Shown in pieces: positions 55,640 to 64,000 of a DNA stretch of 64,000 bases. The notes below the pieces were generated by a model. It saw only the letters and a list, made by a program, of their open reading frames with translations, had not been told where the DNA came from and made no database searches. Position 1 is the first letter of the stretch. Each line of letters starts with the position of its first letter. The position numbers and the translations under genes are program-made. The stretch spans positions 558,001 through 622,000 of the forward strand of contig NZ_JACHEH010000002.1 in the NCBI RefSeq assembly GCF_014201415.1, written 5' to 3'. Origin of the DNA: Chelatococcus composti (GTDB taxonomy: Bacteria > Pseudomonadota > Alphaproteobacteria > Rhizobiales > Beijerinckiaceae).

Positions 55640-56071
55640 ATGTCGCTGCCGACTTGGTCCGACGACGAGTTGCGCGTTCCCGGTCGAGACGGGGAGTTAC
55701 GCACGATCCTGAGGGCCGTGCCCGTCATCTACGACCTGCTCCGGTACACGTACGGCGTCTGGCTCCCACACGATCCGCAGCACGCCGACAGTCTGGTGCG
55801 CCTGCACGGCGCGCTCATCATCATGTCGCTGGCCGACCTGCCGGTGCAGGAGCAGCGGCCGGTCGCCCGCCGGCTCGCGGGGCTGATGCGGGCGTGCGGG
55901 CTCACCGCCCATCACATCCGCCAGCTCGATGCGGCGGTCGCCCTCGAGCTCATGGCGGTGGTGCGGGCGCAGAACCGCTGCTCGCAGCGCCGGCAGCGGC
56001 ACCTCGTCTCCGTCATCGCGTCCAGGCTCGGCGCGATGGATTCGCGCGCGGCGGCGGCAGCCGCAGCCTGA
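55640..56071 (+). CDS. Conserved-looking protein of unknown function behind a CtrA box
   Basis: This 143-residue soluble protein is predicted mainly helical: an acidic start (WSDDELRVPGRDGE), a helix with TILRAVPVIYDLLRYTYG, a second with LHGALIIMSLADLPVQEQRPVARRLAGLMRACGL, and a basic stretch RAQNRCSQRRQRHLVSVIA before an Ala-rich tail. I recognise no family and see no membrane segment or catalytic motif. GAAGGAGG sets the ATG at 55640. The exact CtrA box upstream suggests cell-cycle or motility-linked expression. Confidence 0.75.
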   Translation: MSLPTWSDDELRVPGRDGELRTILRAVPVIYDLLRYTYGVWLPHDPQHADSLVRLHGALIIMSLADLPVQEQRPVARRLAGLMRACGLTAHHIRQLDAAVALELMAVVRAQNRCSQRRQRHLVSVIASRLGAMDSRAAAAAAA

Positions 56072-56073
56072 CG

Positions 56074-56310
56074 TCAGAAGGCTTTGAAGGTGATGATGGT
56101 GCGGGTGTCGGCAATATCGTCGATCGTCTGCACCTTCTCGGCGACGAAATGGCCGATGTCGACGTCGCGGTCCACGTGGAACTTGGCGATGATGTCGTAG
56201 TCGCCGGCGATCGAGTAGATCTCCGAGGCGATCTCACGGTCGGCGAGCTCGCGGGCAACCGCGTAGGTCTTGCCGAGCTTGCACTTGATCTGGACAAAGA
56301 AGGTCTGCAT
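56074..56310 (-). CDS. Lrp/AsnC ligand-binding (RAM) domain protein without DNA-binding domain
   Basis: This 78-residue stand-alone RAM domain has the fold pattern FFVQIKCKLGKTYAVARELADR, IYSIAGDYDIIAKFHVDRD, and VQTIDDIADTRTIITFKAF. It lacks the helix-turn-helix of Lrp regulators, so it cannot bind DNA alone; such proteins may modulate Lrp partners or sense amino acids. It ends 2 bases from the convergent unknown gene and lies 53 bases downstream of dgoK. Confidence 0.88.
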   Translation of the reverse strand: MQTFFVQIKCKLGKTYAVARELADREIASEIYSIAGDYDIIAKFHVDRDVDIGHFVAEKVQTIDDIADTRTIITFKAF

Positions 56311-56363
56311 CCCGCAACTCCTGCCACCGCGGTGGGAGCGAATCAATAGCCGTTGCGGAAAGC

Positions 56364-57287
56364 TTAGCCGCTCGCCAGCCCCGCCGCCCGCGCGATTGCC
56401 CACAGCCCCCGCGTCGCGATGTCCTCGTCGGCGACGACCGTCGGCACGCCGAGCGCCTCCGCCGCGTAACGATAGCGAGCGCCGAGGCCGGCGCTGCCGA
56501 CGATAACGACGGGCTCGGCCGGCGGTTGCGGCCCGAGCGCGTCGGCAATCTCGGCGCCGATCATGAGGCCGGACATCAGGCTCGGCGCGGCCTCGGGGCC
56601 GAGCCTGTCGAACAGGCCGAGCGTGCGCACGCCGAAGAGAAGGTTGAGTAGCGCGCCCGGCCCGCGGCCGCGGGCCTCCTGCGCCATGGCGACGCCCCTG
56701 GCGAAGGCGGCGGCATCGTGCGCCGCGCCCTCGCTCATCTGCCGTCCGAGGATGGTGTGGTCCTTCAGCGCGGCGAAGGCCTCTCCCGTCATGTAGGAGC
56801 GGAAGTCGAGAATGCGCCCGCCGGCGAGCTGCACCCACTTGCAGTGGGTGCCGGGCATGCACACCAGCCGCTCGCCCGCGCCGATACTCTCCATCAGCCC
56901 GAGGAGCTGTGTCTCCTCGCCGCGCATGACATCGGGCGCGCTGCCCGACTGCGAGTCGAGCCCCGGCACCACAAGCACATGGCGCGGCGCGTGCGGCGCG
57001 CTCACCAGCCCTTCCACGAGGCCGTCGAGCGTGCAGGGGGTGGTGATGTAGCGCGCTTCGATCCAGCCCTGGCGGCTGCCAACCATGCCGCAGAGCAGGG
57101 CGGGCGTATCGGCGCCGGCGCCAAGCTCGCGGCAGAGCTCCTCGAGAAGGTCGCCGTAGGGCCCGCTCATGCGCGTAATGCCGGTGGGGCGGTGGGTCTT
57201 GGTGCGGACTGAGCCGTCGGCACCGAAAGCATAGGCCCTGAGGTTGGTCGTCCCCCAGTCGACACCGACGAGCACCGTTTCGCGCAT
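56364..57287 (-). CDS. dgoK: 2-dehydro-3-deoxygalactonokinase
   Basis: This 307-residue kinase of the DgoK family phosphorylates 2-keto-3-deoxygalactonate. The ATP-site is VGVDWGTTNLRAYAF at the N-terminus; CGMVGSRQGWIEARYI, MPGTHCKWVQL and the late VVIVGSAGLGARY follow. Size is normal. The start at 57287 follows GGGAGG. The usual neighbour dgoA (aldolase) is absent here, and with uxaC nearby the substrate could instead be the gluconate epimer. Confidence 0.9.
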   Translation of the reverse strand: MRETVLVGVDWGTTNLRAYAFGADGSVRTKTHRPTGITRMSGPYGDLLEELCRELGAGADTPALLCGMVGSRQGWIEARYITTPCTLDGLVEGLVSAPHAPRHVLVVPGLDSQSGSAPDVMRGEETQLLGLMESIGAGERLVCMPGTHCKWVQLAGGRILDFRSYMTGEAFAALKDHTILGRQMSEGAAHDAAAFARGVAMAQEARGRGPGALLNLLFGVRTLGLFDRLGPEAAPSLMSGLMIGAEIADALGPQPPAEPVVIVGSAGLGARYRYAAEALGVPTVVADEDIATRGLWAIARAAGLASG

Positions 57288-57374
57288 CCGCTGATCCTCC
57301 CTCACGCGCGGCTACATGCCGGAAGGCGTGCGCCCTGTCCACGGGCAAGCGCGATTTGCTCGACGCCCCGGAGG

Positions 57375-57394
57375 ACGAAGATTAACCTCTTCGT
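57375..57394. promoter_or_regulatory. Operator-like inverted repeat upstream of the RND efflux operon
   Basis: ACGAAGA and TCTTCGT, 7-base perfect arms separated by six bases, form a 20-base dyad 106 bases before the membrane fusion protein gene. Size and symmetry fit a TetR- or MarR-type repressor site, the usual control of RND pumps. A TTGCAC hexamer abuts it, but I find no convincing -10. No repressor gene is adjacent. Confidence 0.45.
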
Positions 57395-57500
57395 TGCACT
57401 GTTCCTGTAGTGGCGTTGGAAGACTGTCGCGGACGAGGGCATTCCACCGGAACCCTGCTTCGGCCCTCCGGACAGCTTGCGGTACTCGGGGGGAAAGCCC

Positions 57501-58679
57501 ATGGGCGCGTGGTTGATTCGCAAAATTCGCCGGCACGGCTGCCGCGTCCTGCCGGCTCTCGTCATGGCGGCCGGACTTGCCGCCTGTGGCGAGGAGAACA
57601 CCTATGTGCCCCCGCCGCCGCCGAAGGTTCTCGTCGCAACGCCCGTCGAGCGGCCGGTGACCACCTACATGGAACTCACCGGCAACACCAAGGCCTACAA
57701 CGCCGTCGACCTCGAGGCGCGGGTGCAGGGCTTCCTCACCTCCATCGACTACAAGGACGGCCAGGCGGTGAAGAAAGGCCAGCGCCTCTTCACCATTCAG
57801 CGCGACACCTACGAGGCGCAGCTCGAACAGGCGAAGGCCAGCCTCGAAGGCGCTCTCGCTCGCCAGCTCAACGCCCAGAACGAGTACGACCGCCAGTCGC
57901 GGCTGGGCCAGCAGGACTTCGCGTCCAAGGCCCGTGTCGAGGACGCCAAGACGAACCTCGACCAGGCGACAGCGGACGTCGCCGCGGCCAGGGCGAACGT
58001 TGCCCTCGCCACGATCAACCTCGGCTATACGGAGGTGGTGGCGCCCTTTGACGGAGTCGTCACGAACCACCTCGTCGACGTGGGCGCCCTCGTCGGCTAC
58101 GGGGGGCCGACGAAGCTGGCGAGCATCGTCCAGCTCGACCCGATCTACGTCTACTTCAACGTCGACGAGCAGCAGGTGCTGCGCATCAACGAAGCGCTCG
58201 CCGCCCAGGGCCGCACGCCCGAGCAGCTCAGGAACGTGCCGGTCGAGATCGGCCTGCAGACCGAGCAGGGCTATCCGCACAAGGGCGTCATCGACTACAT
58301 CGCGCCGCAGGTCGACCCCGGCACGGGTACGCTGACGGTGCGGGGCATCTTCGAGAACAAGAATCTCGCCCTCATTCCGGGCCTCTTCGTCCGGGTGCGC
58401 GTGGCCGTGCACCACACCGACAGGGCCCTGCTCGTCGACGATGCCGCCATCGGCTCCAGCCAGCTCGGCAACTATGTCTACGTCGTCGGTCCCGACGACG
58501 TCGTCGAGCAGCGCACCATCACCGTCGGCGCCCTGCAGGAGGATGGCCTGCGTGTCGTCGAGAGCGGTCTGAATGCGGGAGACCGGGTGGTTGTCGTCGG
58601 CATCCAGCGGGCCGTGCCCGGCAACAAGGTCGCTCCCGAAAACACCCAGATGACCGGCCGCAACGCCGCCAAGTCCTGA
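57501..58679 (+). CDS. RND efflux periplasmic adaptor (membrane fusion) lipoprotein
   Basis: This 392-residue adaptor of AcrA type has a lipoprotein signal peptide with lipobox LAAC (Cys29). The lipoyl/barrel-sandwich half-motifs are near 55-85 and 180-215 (YTEVVAPFDGVVTNHLVDVGALV). An alpha-hairpin lies between (YEAQLEQAKASLEGALARQL, ATADVAAARANVALATIN), and beta-barrel and membrane-proximal domains follow. GGGGGG precedes the ATG. It pairs with the downstream pump gene 59 bases away. Confidence 0.94.
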   Translation: MGAWLIRKIRRHGCRVLPALVMAAGLAACGEENTYVPPPPPKVLVATPVERPVTTYMELTGNTKAYNAVDLEARVQGFLTSIDYKDGQAVKKGQRLFTIQRDTYEAQLEQAKASLEGALARQLNAQNEYDRQSRLGQQDFASKARVEDAKTNLDQATADVAAARANVALATINLGYTEVVAPFDGVVTNHLVDVGALVGYGGPTKLASIVQLDPIYVYFNVDEQQVLRINEALAAQGRTPEQLRNVPVEIGLQTEQGYPHKGVIDYIAPQVDPGTGTLTVRGIFENKNLALIPGLFVRVRVAVHHTDRALLVDDAAIGSSQLGNYVYVVGPDDVVEQRTITVGALQEDGLRVVESGLNAGDRVVVVGIQRAVPGNKVAPENTQMTGRNAAKS

Positions 58680-58738
58680 ACCTGCGCAACCCGTGGCGCC
58701 GCCCCGGGGGCGCCGCCCACGAACGCCGAGGCAGCCCC

Positions 58739-61700
58739 ATGTTTTCGCGCTTCTTCATCGAGCGGCCGGTTCTGTCCAACGTCATCGCGCTGCTGACGGT
58801 CGTGATCGGGGCTGTGGCGCTCATGCGCCTGCCCGTCTCCCAGTATCCCAACGTCACGCCGCCGACGGTCGCGGTGTCGGCCCGCTATCCGGGCGCCAGC
58901 GCCCAGACGGTGATGCAGACCATCGCCCTGCCCATCGAGCAGCAGGTCAACGGCGTCGAGGGCATGATCTACATGAACTCGACCAGCGGCAGCGATGGCT
59001 CCTACAACCTCACCGTCACCTTCGAGATCGGGACCGATCCGGACGAGGCGCAGATCCTGGTGCAGAACCGCGTCTCGGCGGCGCTCGCGCAGCTGCCGCA
59101 GTCGGTGCAGGTGCAGGGCGTGAACGTGCGCAAGCAGTCCACGTCGGTGCTGATGTACGTGGTGCTGACCTCGCCGGACAAGCGCTTCGACAGCCTGTTC
59201 CTCGCCAACTACGCCGTCATCAACCTGCAGAACGAGCTGGCGCGCGTGCCGGGCGTGGGCAGCGTCGGCATCTACGGCGCGGGCCAGTATGCCATGCGCC
59301 TCTGGCTCAACCCCGACCGGTTGCAGACCTTCGGGCTGACGCCGAGCGACGTGATCCAGGCGGTCCAGCAGCAGAGCCAGGAGGTGACGGCCGGCGTCAT
59401 CGGCATGCCGCCGACGCCCGCGGGCCAGAACTTCCAGTACACGCTCAACGTCACGGGCCGGTTCGAGCGGGCCGAGGATTTCGAGAACATCGTCGTCAAG
59501 GTCGACGGCGAGAATGGCGGGCGCATCACGCGCCTGAAGGACGTGGGCCGGGTTGAGCTCGGCGCCCAGTCCTACAGCTATGCCTTCGCCATGCAGGGCC
59601 AGCCGGCCGCCGGCATCGGCATCTTCCTGCTGCCGGGCGCGAACGCCATCCAGGTGGCCGAGGCGGTGCGCGCCAAGATGGACGAGCTGGCCAAGACCTT
59701 CCCACAGGGCCTCGCCTATTCGGTGCCGTTCGACACCACCACCTTCGTCGAGGCCTCCATCGACGAGGTCTACAAGACGCTGATCGAGGCCGGCGTCCTC
59801 GTGCTGCTCGTCATCATGCTGTTCCTGCAGGACTGGCGGGCGATGCTCGTGCCGGCAACGACGGTGCCCGTCACCATCATCGGCGCCTTCGCGGCGATGG
59901 CGGCCCTCGGCTTCACCGTCAACATCTCCACGCTCTTCGCCATCGTGCTCGCCATCGGCATCGTGGTGGACGACGCCATCGTCATCGTGGAGGGTGTCGC
60001 CCACCACATGGCGCAGGGCATGTCGGGACGCGAGGCCGCCGTGAAGGCCATGCGCGAGCTGACCGGTCCGGTGATCGGCATCACGCTGGTGCTCATGTCG
60101 GTGTTCCTGCCGGCGGCCTTCATGCCGGGCCTTACCGGGCAGATGTACCAGCAGTTCGCGCTCGTCATCGCCGCAACCGCTCTCATCAGCGCCATCAACG
60201 CCCTCACGCTGAAGCCGACCCAGTGCGCCCTGTGGCTGCGTCCGCCGACGCCGCCGGAGCAGCGCAACTTCATCTACCGCGGCTTCAACCGGATCTATGA
60301 TGCCTGCGAGCGCTGGTATGCCGGCGTCATCCACCACATGGTGAAGGCCAGCCATGTGATGGTCGTCATCGCGCTCGGCCTGATCGCGCTCGCCTTCTGG
60401 GGCATGTCGCGCCTGCCCACCGCCTTCATCCCCATCGAGGACCAGGGCTACATGGTGGTCAACGTGCAGCTGCCCGACGGCGCCTCGCTGGAGCGTACCA
60501 ACAAGGTGCTGGACGACGTGCAGAAGGTCGTCGCGTCCGTGCCCGGCGTTGACCAGGTCTTCACCATCAGCGGCATCTCGATCCTCGAGAACAACGCCAG
60601 CGTGCCGAGCGCCGGCGCCGCCTACGTGGTTCTGAAGGACTGGGCGGAGCGCGAGGACCACCTCGAGCAGGGTCTGCTCGGCATCTACACGGGTCTCAGC
60701 AAGGCCCTCGAGGAGAACATCCTCGAGGCGTCCACCGTGGTGATCCCGCCGCCGCCCATCCAGGGTATCGGCAACGCCGGCGGCTTCAGCTTCGTGGTGC
60801 AGCTGCGCGACGGCAGCGGCGACTTCGAAAAGCTGCAGAACGTCACCGACGATATCGTGGACAAAGCCAAGTCCCAGTCTGCGGTGAGCACCGCCTTCAG
60901 CAGCTTCCGCGCCTCGGTGCCGCAGTTCCACATCGACATCAACCGCACCAAGGCCGAGACGCTCGGCGTCACCGTCGGACAGGTGTTCCAGGCGCTCGAG
61001 AACTACATCGGCTCCACCTATGTCGGCCAGTTCTCGCGCTTCGGCCAGGTGTTCCAGATCTACGCCCAAGCCGAAGGGGCCTACCGTCAGACGGTCGAGG
61101 CGGTGAAACGGCTGAAGGTCAAGGCGCAGAACGGCGAGATGGTGCCGCTCGGCACGCTCGTCGACATCCGGCCGGTGGAAGGCCCGTCGGTCGTCTCACT
61201 CTACAACCTCTATCCCGCGGCGACGATCACGGGCATGCAGTCCGCCGCCTTCAGCTCCGGCCAGGTCATGGCCCTGATGGAGGACATCGCCCGGGAGACC
61301 CTGCCGGCCGGCATGGGCTACGAATGGACCGGCATGTCCTATCAGGAGAAGATCGTCGGCGACCAGATCTACTACGTCTTCGGCCTCGCCGTGCTGCTCG
61401 TCTATTTCGTGCTCGCCGGCCAGTACGAGAGCTGGATTCAGCCGCTGTCGGTGATTCTCGCCGTGCCGCTCGCCCTGCTCGGCACCGTAGGCGCCCTCGC
61501 TGCGCTCGGCGTGGCCAACAACCTCTATACGCAGATCGGCCTTATCCTGCTCATCGCGCTGTCAAGCAAGAACGCGATCCTCATTGTCGAGTATGCGCGC
61601 GAGAAGCGGGCCGAGGGGATGGAGATCGTGGACGCGGCGGTGGAGGCGGCGCGCCGGCGCTTCCGGCCCATCCTGATGACGTCCTTTGCCTTCATCCTGG

Positions 61701-61906
61701 GCGTGGTGCCGCTTGTACTCGCCGAGGGCGCCGGCGCCAACGGGCGCAAGTCCATCGGCATCGCCGTCTTCAGCGGCATGCTGGCCTCCACCTGCCTCGC
61801 GGTGCTCTTCGTGCCGTCCTTCTACACGGTGCTGCAACGCCTGGAGGAGTGGTGGGCCGGCCGCAAGGCGCCCAAGGCGGCCTCCGAGCCGCCGGCGGCC
61901 GCCTGA
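58739..61906 (+). CDS. RND multidrug efflux permease, HAE1 family
   Basis: This 1055-residue inner-membrane proton antiporter has the AcrB layout: 12 spans with two large periplasmic loops. It begins MFSRFFIERPVLSNVIALL. Proton-relay Asp pair in IVVDDAIVIVEG (span 4) and Lys in ALSSKNAILIVEYAREKR (span 10) are intact. The segment after the Asp pair reads EGVAHHMAQG instead of the usual ENVERVM. No outer-membrane channel gene follows, so it must use a TolC-like partner from elsewhere. Confidence 0.95.
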   Translation: MFSRFFIERPVLSNVIALLTVVIGAVALMRLPVSQYPNVTPPTVAVSARYPGASAQTVMQTIALPIEQQVNGVEGMIYMNSTSGSDGSYNLTVTFEIGTDPDEAQILVQNRVSAALAQLPQSVQVQGVNVRKQSTSVLMYVVLTSPDKRFDSLFLANYAVINLQNELARVPGVGSVGIYGAGQYAMRLWLNPDRLQTFGLTPSDVIQAVQQQSQEVTAGVIGMPPTPAGQNFQYTLNVTGRFERAEDFENIVVKVDGENGGRITRLKDVGRVELGAQSYSYAFAMQGQPAAGIGIFLLPGANAIQVAEAVRAKMDELAKTFPQGLAYSVPFDTTTFVEASIDEVYKTLIEAGVLVLLVIMLFLQDWRAMLVPATTVPVTIIGAFAAMAALGFTVNISTLFAIVLAIGIVVDDAIVIVEGVAHHMAQGMSGREAAVKAMRELTGPVIGITLVLMSVFLPAAFMPGLTGQMYQQFALVIAATALISAINALTLKPTQCALWLRPPTPPEQRNFIYRGFNRIYDACERWYAGVIHHMVKASHVMVVIALGLIALAFWGMSRLPTAFIPIEDQGYMVVNVQLPDGASLERTNKVLDDVQKVVASVPGVDQVFTISGISILENNASVPSAGAAYVVLKDWAEREDHLEQGLLGIYTGLSKALEENILEASTVVIPPPPIQGIGNAGGFSFVVQLRDGSGDFEKLQNVTDDIVDKAKSQSAVSTAFSSFRASVPQFHIDINRTKAETLGVTVGQVFQALENYIGSTYVGQFSRFGQVFQIYAQAEGAYRQTVEAVKRLKVKAQNGEMVPLGTLVDIRPVEGPSVVSLYNLYPAATITGMQSAAFSSGQVMALMEDIARETLPAGMGYEWTGMSYQEKIVGDQIYYVFGLAVLLVYFVLAGQYESWIQPLSVILAVPLALLGTVGALAALGVANNLYTQIGLILLIALSSKNAILIVEYAREKRAEGMEIVDAAVEAARRRFRPILMTSFAFILGVVPLVLAEGAGANGRKSIGIAVFSGMLASTCLAVLFVPSFYTVLQRLEEWWAGRKAPKAASEPPAAA

Positions 61907-61934
61907 GGCCGGCGCGGCCTCGCATGTGGACGAG

Positions 61935-61953
61935 GCGGCGCCCGTGGCGCCGC
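61935..61953 (+). other. GC hairpin after the RND permease gene
   Basis: GCGGCGCC and GGCGCCGC form a perfect 8-bp stem with a 3-base loop, 28 bases after the stop. No T-run follows, so it is probably a 3' stabiliser or a rho-linked end rather than an intrinsic terminator. It separates the efflux genes from tex. Confidence 0.3.
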
Positions 61954-62023
61954 GCGAGGTTGGCTTGAGGGGGGCGAGTTTCTATTGTCGCGCCTCCTGC
62001 GCCCAACCATCCATGGAAGCCGC

Positions 62024-64000
62024 ATGTCCGACGTTCTGGAACGCATCGCCTCCGTCATTGCAGCCGACATCTCCGCGCGGCCAGCACAGGTCATCGCCGC
62101 TGTCCGGCTGATCGACGAGGGGGCGACCGTTCCATTCATCGCCCGCTACCGCAAGGAGGTGACGGGCGGCCTCGACGATGCGCAGCTGCGCAAGCTTGAG
62201 GAGCGGCTCACCTACCTGCGCGAGCTGGAGGCGAGGCGCGCCGCCATCCGCGAGGAGATCAGCAGGCAGGGCAAGCTCACCGACGAGCTCGACGCCCGCA
62301 TCGCCGCCGCTGGCACGAAGGCCGAGCTCGAGGATCTCTACCTTCCCTTCAAGCCCAAGCGTCGCACCCGCGCCGAGATGGCGCGCGAGAAGGGCCTCGG
62401 CCCGCTCGCCGAGCGCATCCTGTCCGACCGCAGCGTGGTGCCGGCAGCGCTGGCGGAGAGCTTCATCGGGCCAGAGGTGCCGGACGTGAAGGCGGCGCTC
62501 GACGGGGCGCGCGACATCCTGACCGAGACCTTCGCCGAGAATGCCGACCTCGTTGGCCGTCTGCGCCGCTACATGCACGAGAAAGCCTTCGTGCATGCCA
62601 GGGTCGTCCCCGGCAAGGAGGAGGAAGGCGCCAAGTTCTCCGACTATTTTGACCATGCCGAGCGCTGGGCGACGACGCCGAGCCACCGGGCCCTCGCCAT
62701 GCTGCGCGGCCGCAACGAGGAAATCCTGACCGTCGACATCGAGGTCGATGCGGACGATCCTGCGCCGGTGAAGCCGGTCGAGCGCATGATCTGGGCCGCC
62801 TACGACATCGCTCCCGAGCGCGGGGAGGCGGACCGCTGGCTCGCCGAGGTGGCGCGCTGGTGCTGGCGCGTGAAGCTGTCGCTGCACCTGTCGGTCGACC
62901 TCCTGTCGACCCTGCGGGAGCGGGCGGAGGAGGAGGCGATCCGCATCTTCGCCCGCAACCTCAAGGACCTGCTGCTCGCCGCCCCGGCCGGCTCGCGCCC
63001 CACCATGGGCCTTGATCCCGGCATCCGCACCGGCGTGAAGGTGGCCGTGGTCGACGGAACCGGCAAGGTGGTGGACACGACCACCATCTATCCCTTCCCG
63101 CCGCGCAACGACGTCGCCGGCGCCCAGGCCGAGCTCGCCGCCCTCATCGCCCGGCACAAGGTCGAGCTCATCGCCATCGGCAACGGCACGGCGAGCCGCG
63201 AGACCGACCGGCTGGTCGCCGACCTTCTCGGCAGGCTGCCGGCCGACAGGCGGCCGATCAAGGTGGTGGTGAGCGAGGCGGGCGCCTCCGTCTACTCGGC
63301 ATCGGAGATCGCCTCGGCGGAGCTGCCGGAGCTTGACGTGTCGCTGCGCGGCGCCGTCTCCATCGCCCGGCGCCTGCAGGACCCGCTCGCCGAGCTCGTG
63401 AAGATCGAGCCAAAATCCATCGGTGTCGGGCAATACCAGCACGACGTCGACCAGCACCAGCTGGCCCGCGCGCTCGATGCGGTGGTGGAGGATGCGGTGA
63501 ACGCCGTCGGCGTCGACCTCAACACGGCTTCGGCGCCGCTGCTCGCCCGCGTCTCGGGCCTCAGTGCCTCGCTCGCCGAGGCCATCGTTGCGCACCGCAA
63601 CGCGCACGGGCCGTTCCGCACGCGCCGCGACCTGCTCTCCGTCCCGCGCCTCGGCCCGCGCACCTTCGAGCTGAGCGCCGGCTTCCTGCGCATCCGCGAC
63701 GGCGACGAGCCGCTCGACGCCTCATCGGTACATCCGGAGGCCTACGGCCTTGCCAAGCGCATCGTCGCCGCCTGCGGGCGCGATGTGCGCTCGCTCATGG
63801 GCGACAGCGCCGTGCTGCGCAGCCTCGACCCGGCGGCCTTCGTCGACGAGCGCTTCGGCCTGCCGACGGTGCGCGACATCCTGGCGGAGCTGGAAAAGCC
63901 CGGCCGTGATCCGCGCCCGCAGTTCAAGACCGCGAGCTTCGCCGAGGGGGTTGAGGAGATCTCGGACCTCAAGCCCGGCATGGTGCTGGAGGGGACGGTG
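62024..64000 (+). CDS. tex: Transcription accessory protein Tex (3' end outside window)
   Basis: The visible 659 residues are Tex (YqgF-related RNA-binding protein). They contain an N-terminal helical region ([40 protein letters not shown]), a YqgF/RNase H-like domain ([31 protein letters not shown]), and an HhH region ([33 protein letters not shown]). It enters the S1 domain ([11 protein letters not shown]) when the window ends. The start is MSDVLER at 62024. Normal length is about 770, so roughly 100 residues are missing. Confidence 0.96.
   Translation, partial: MSDVLERIASVIAADISARPAQVIAAVRLIDEGATVPFIARYRKEVTGGLDDAQLRKLEERLTYLRELEARRAAIREEISRQGKLTDELDARIAAAGTKAELEDLYLPFKPKRRTRAEMAREKGLGPLAERILSDRSVVPAALAESFIGPEVPDVKAALDGARDILTETFAENADLVGRLRRYMHEKAFVHARVVPGKEEEGAKFSDYFDHAERWATTPSHRALAMLRGRNEEILTVDIEVDADDPAPVKPVERMIWAAYDIAPERGEADRWLAEVARWCWRVKLSLHLSVDLLSTLRERAEEEAIRIFARNLKDLLLAAPAGSRPTMGLDPGIRTGVKVAVVDGTGKVVDTTTIYPFPPRNDVAGAQAELAALIARHKVELIAIGNGTASRETDRLVADLLGRLPADRRPIKVVVSEAGASVYSASEIASAELPELDVSLRGAVSIARRLQDPLAELVKIEPKSIGVGQYQHDVDQHQLARALDAVVEDAVNAVGVDLNTASAPLLARVSGLSASLAEAIVAHRNAHGPFRTRRDLLSVPRLGPRTFELSAGFLRIRDGDEPLDASSVHPEAYGLAKRIVAACGRDVRSLMGDSAVLRSLDPAAFVDERFGLPTVRDILAELEKPGRDPRPQFKTASFAEGVEEISDLKPGMVLEGTV

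Noticed and set aside
58478-61069. Minus-strand open frame of 863 codons opposite the RND genes
   Set aside because: Shadow of the AcrB-type pump; the His/Asp-rich composition is an artefact of reading GC-rich codons backwards.

Overview
The window is GC-rich (about 70 percent by eye) chromosomal DNA of an alphaproteobacterium, most likely order Hyphomicrobiales (Rhizobiales). This rests on the rpmH-rnpA-yidC-engB-argB order, a thioredoxin-reductase-like ferredoxin-NADP reductase, TTAA-N7-TTAA boxes of the CtrA type, a Zur-type Fur protein beside a hydroxybutyrate dehydrogenase, and codon use. The genus is not determinable from what I see. About 59 protein genes or gene fragments and one tRNA are supported; the first gene (AhpD-like) and the last (tex) run off the window.

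Layout. 1-2644: an ECF41-type sigma factor with its AhpD-like partner, a well-matching ECF41 promoter between them, and an FAH-family enzyme. 2671-5918: ugpBAE, the binding protein and permeases of a glycerol-3-phosphate importer, without its ATPase. 5996-11335: a carbamoyl-amide hydrolase, two SDR dehydrogenases, ferredoxin-NADP reductase and an alpha/beta hydrolase. 11339-14430: glpD-glpK. The ugpB and glpD upstream regions share TTTCG-type repeats, so uptake and catabolism of glycerol phosphate may be co-regulated. 14568-18446: LysR with a divergent aldo/keto reductase, a low-molecular-weight phosphatase, MarR and GNAT. 18447-19747: a low-GC patch with a frameshifted unknown gene, ending at tRNA-Arg(ACG).

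19978-23793: a sensor kinase without an adjacent regulator, and a FAD disulfide-reductase-like enzyme with a TVP38-family membrane protein. 24170-28903: the rpmH-rnpA-yidC-engB-DUF423-argB housekeeping run. 28945-34459: SMR transporter, pyrimidine-nucleotidase-like HAD protein, acyltransferase, flippase-like protein and a c-di-GMP phosphodiesterase. 34629-40758: rpmF, mtgA, ispA, kup, ispG, zur. 41070-45301: bdhA with a coupled patatin, a macro-domain protein, a methyltransferase and a glycosyltransferase.

45435-57287 is the most coherent catabolic region. A TRAP transporter, an L-fucose-type aldose dehydrogenase, a FucU mutarotase and an altronate-dehydratase-family enzyme form one minus-strand operon, divergent from a GntR regulator. 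uxaC, a mannitol-dehydrogenase-family oxidoreductase and a DgoK-type kinase follow. Together they suggest uptake and degradation of a hexuronate and/or a deoxysugar of the L-fucose, D-arabinose or L-galactose type. 57375-61906 encodes an RND efflux pair with an operator-like palindrome and no local regulator or outer-membrane channel. 62024-64000 is the start of tex.
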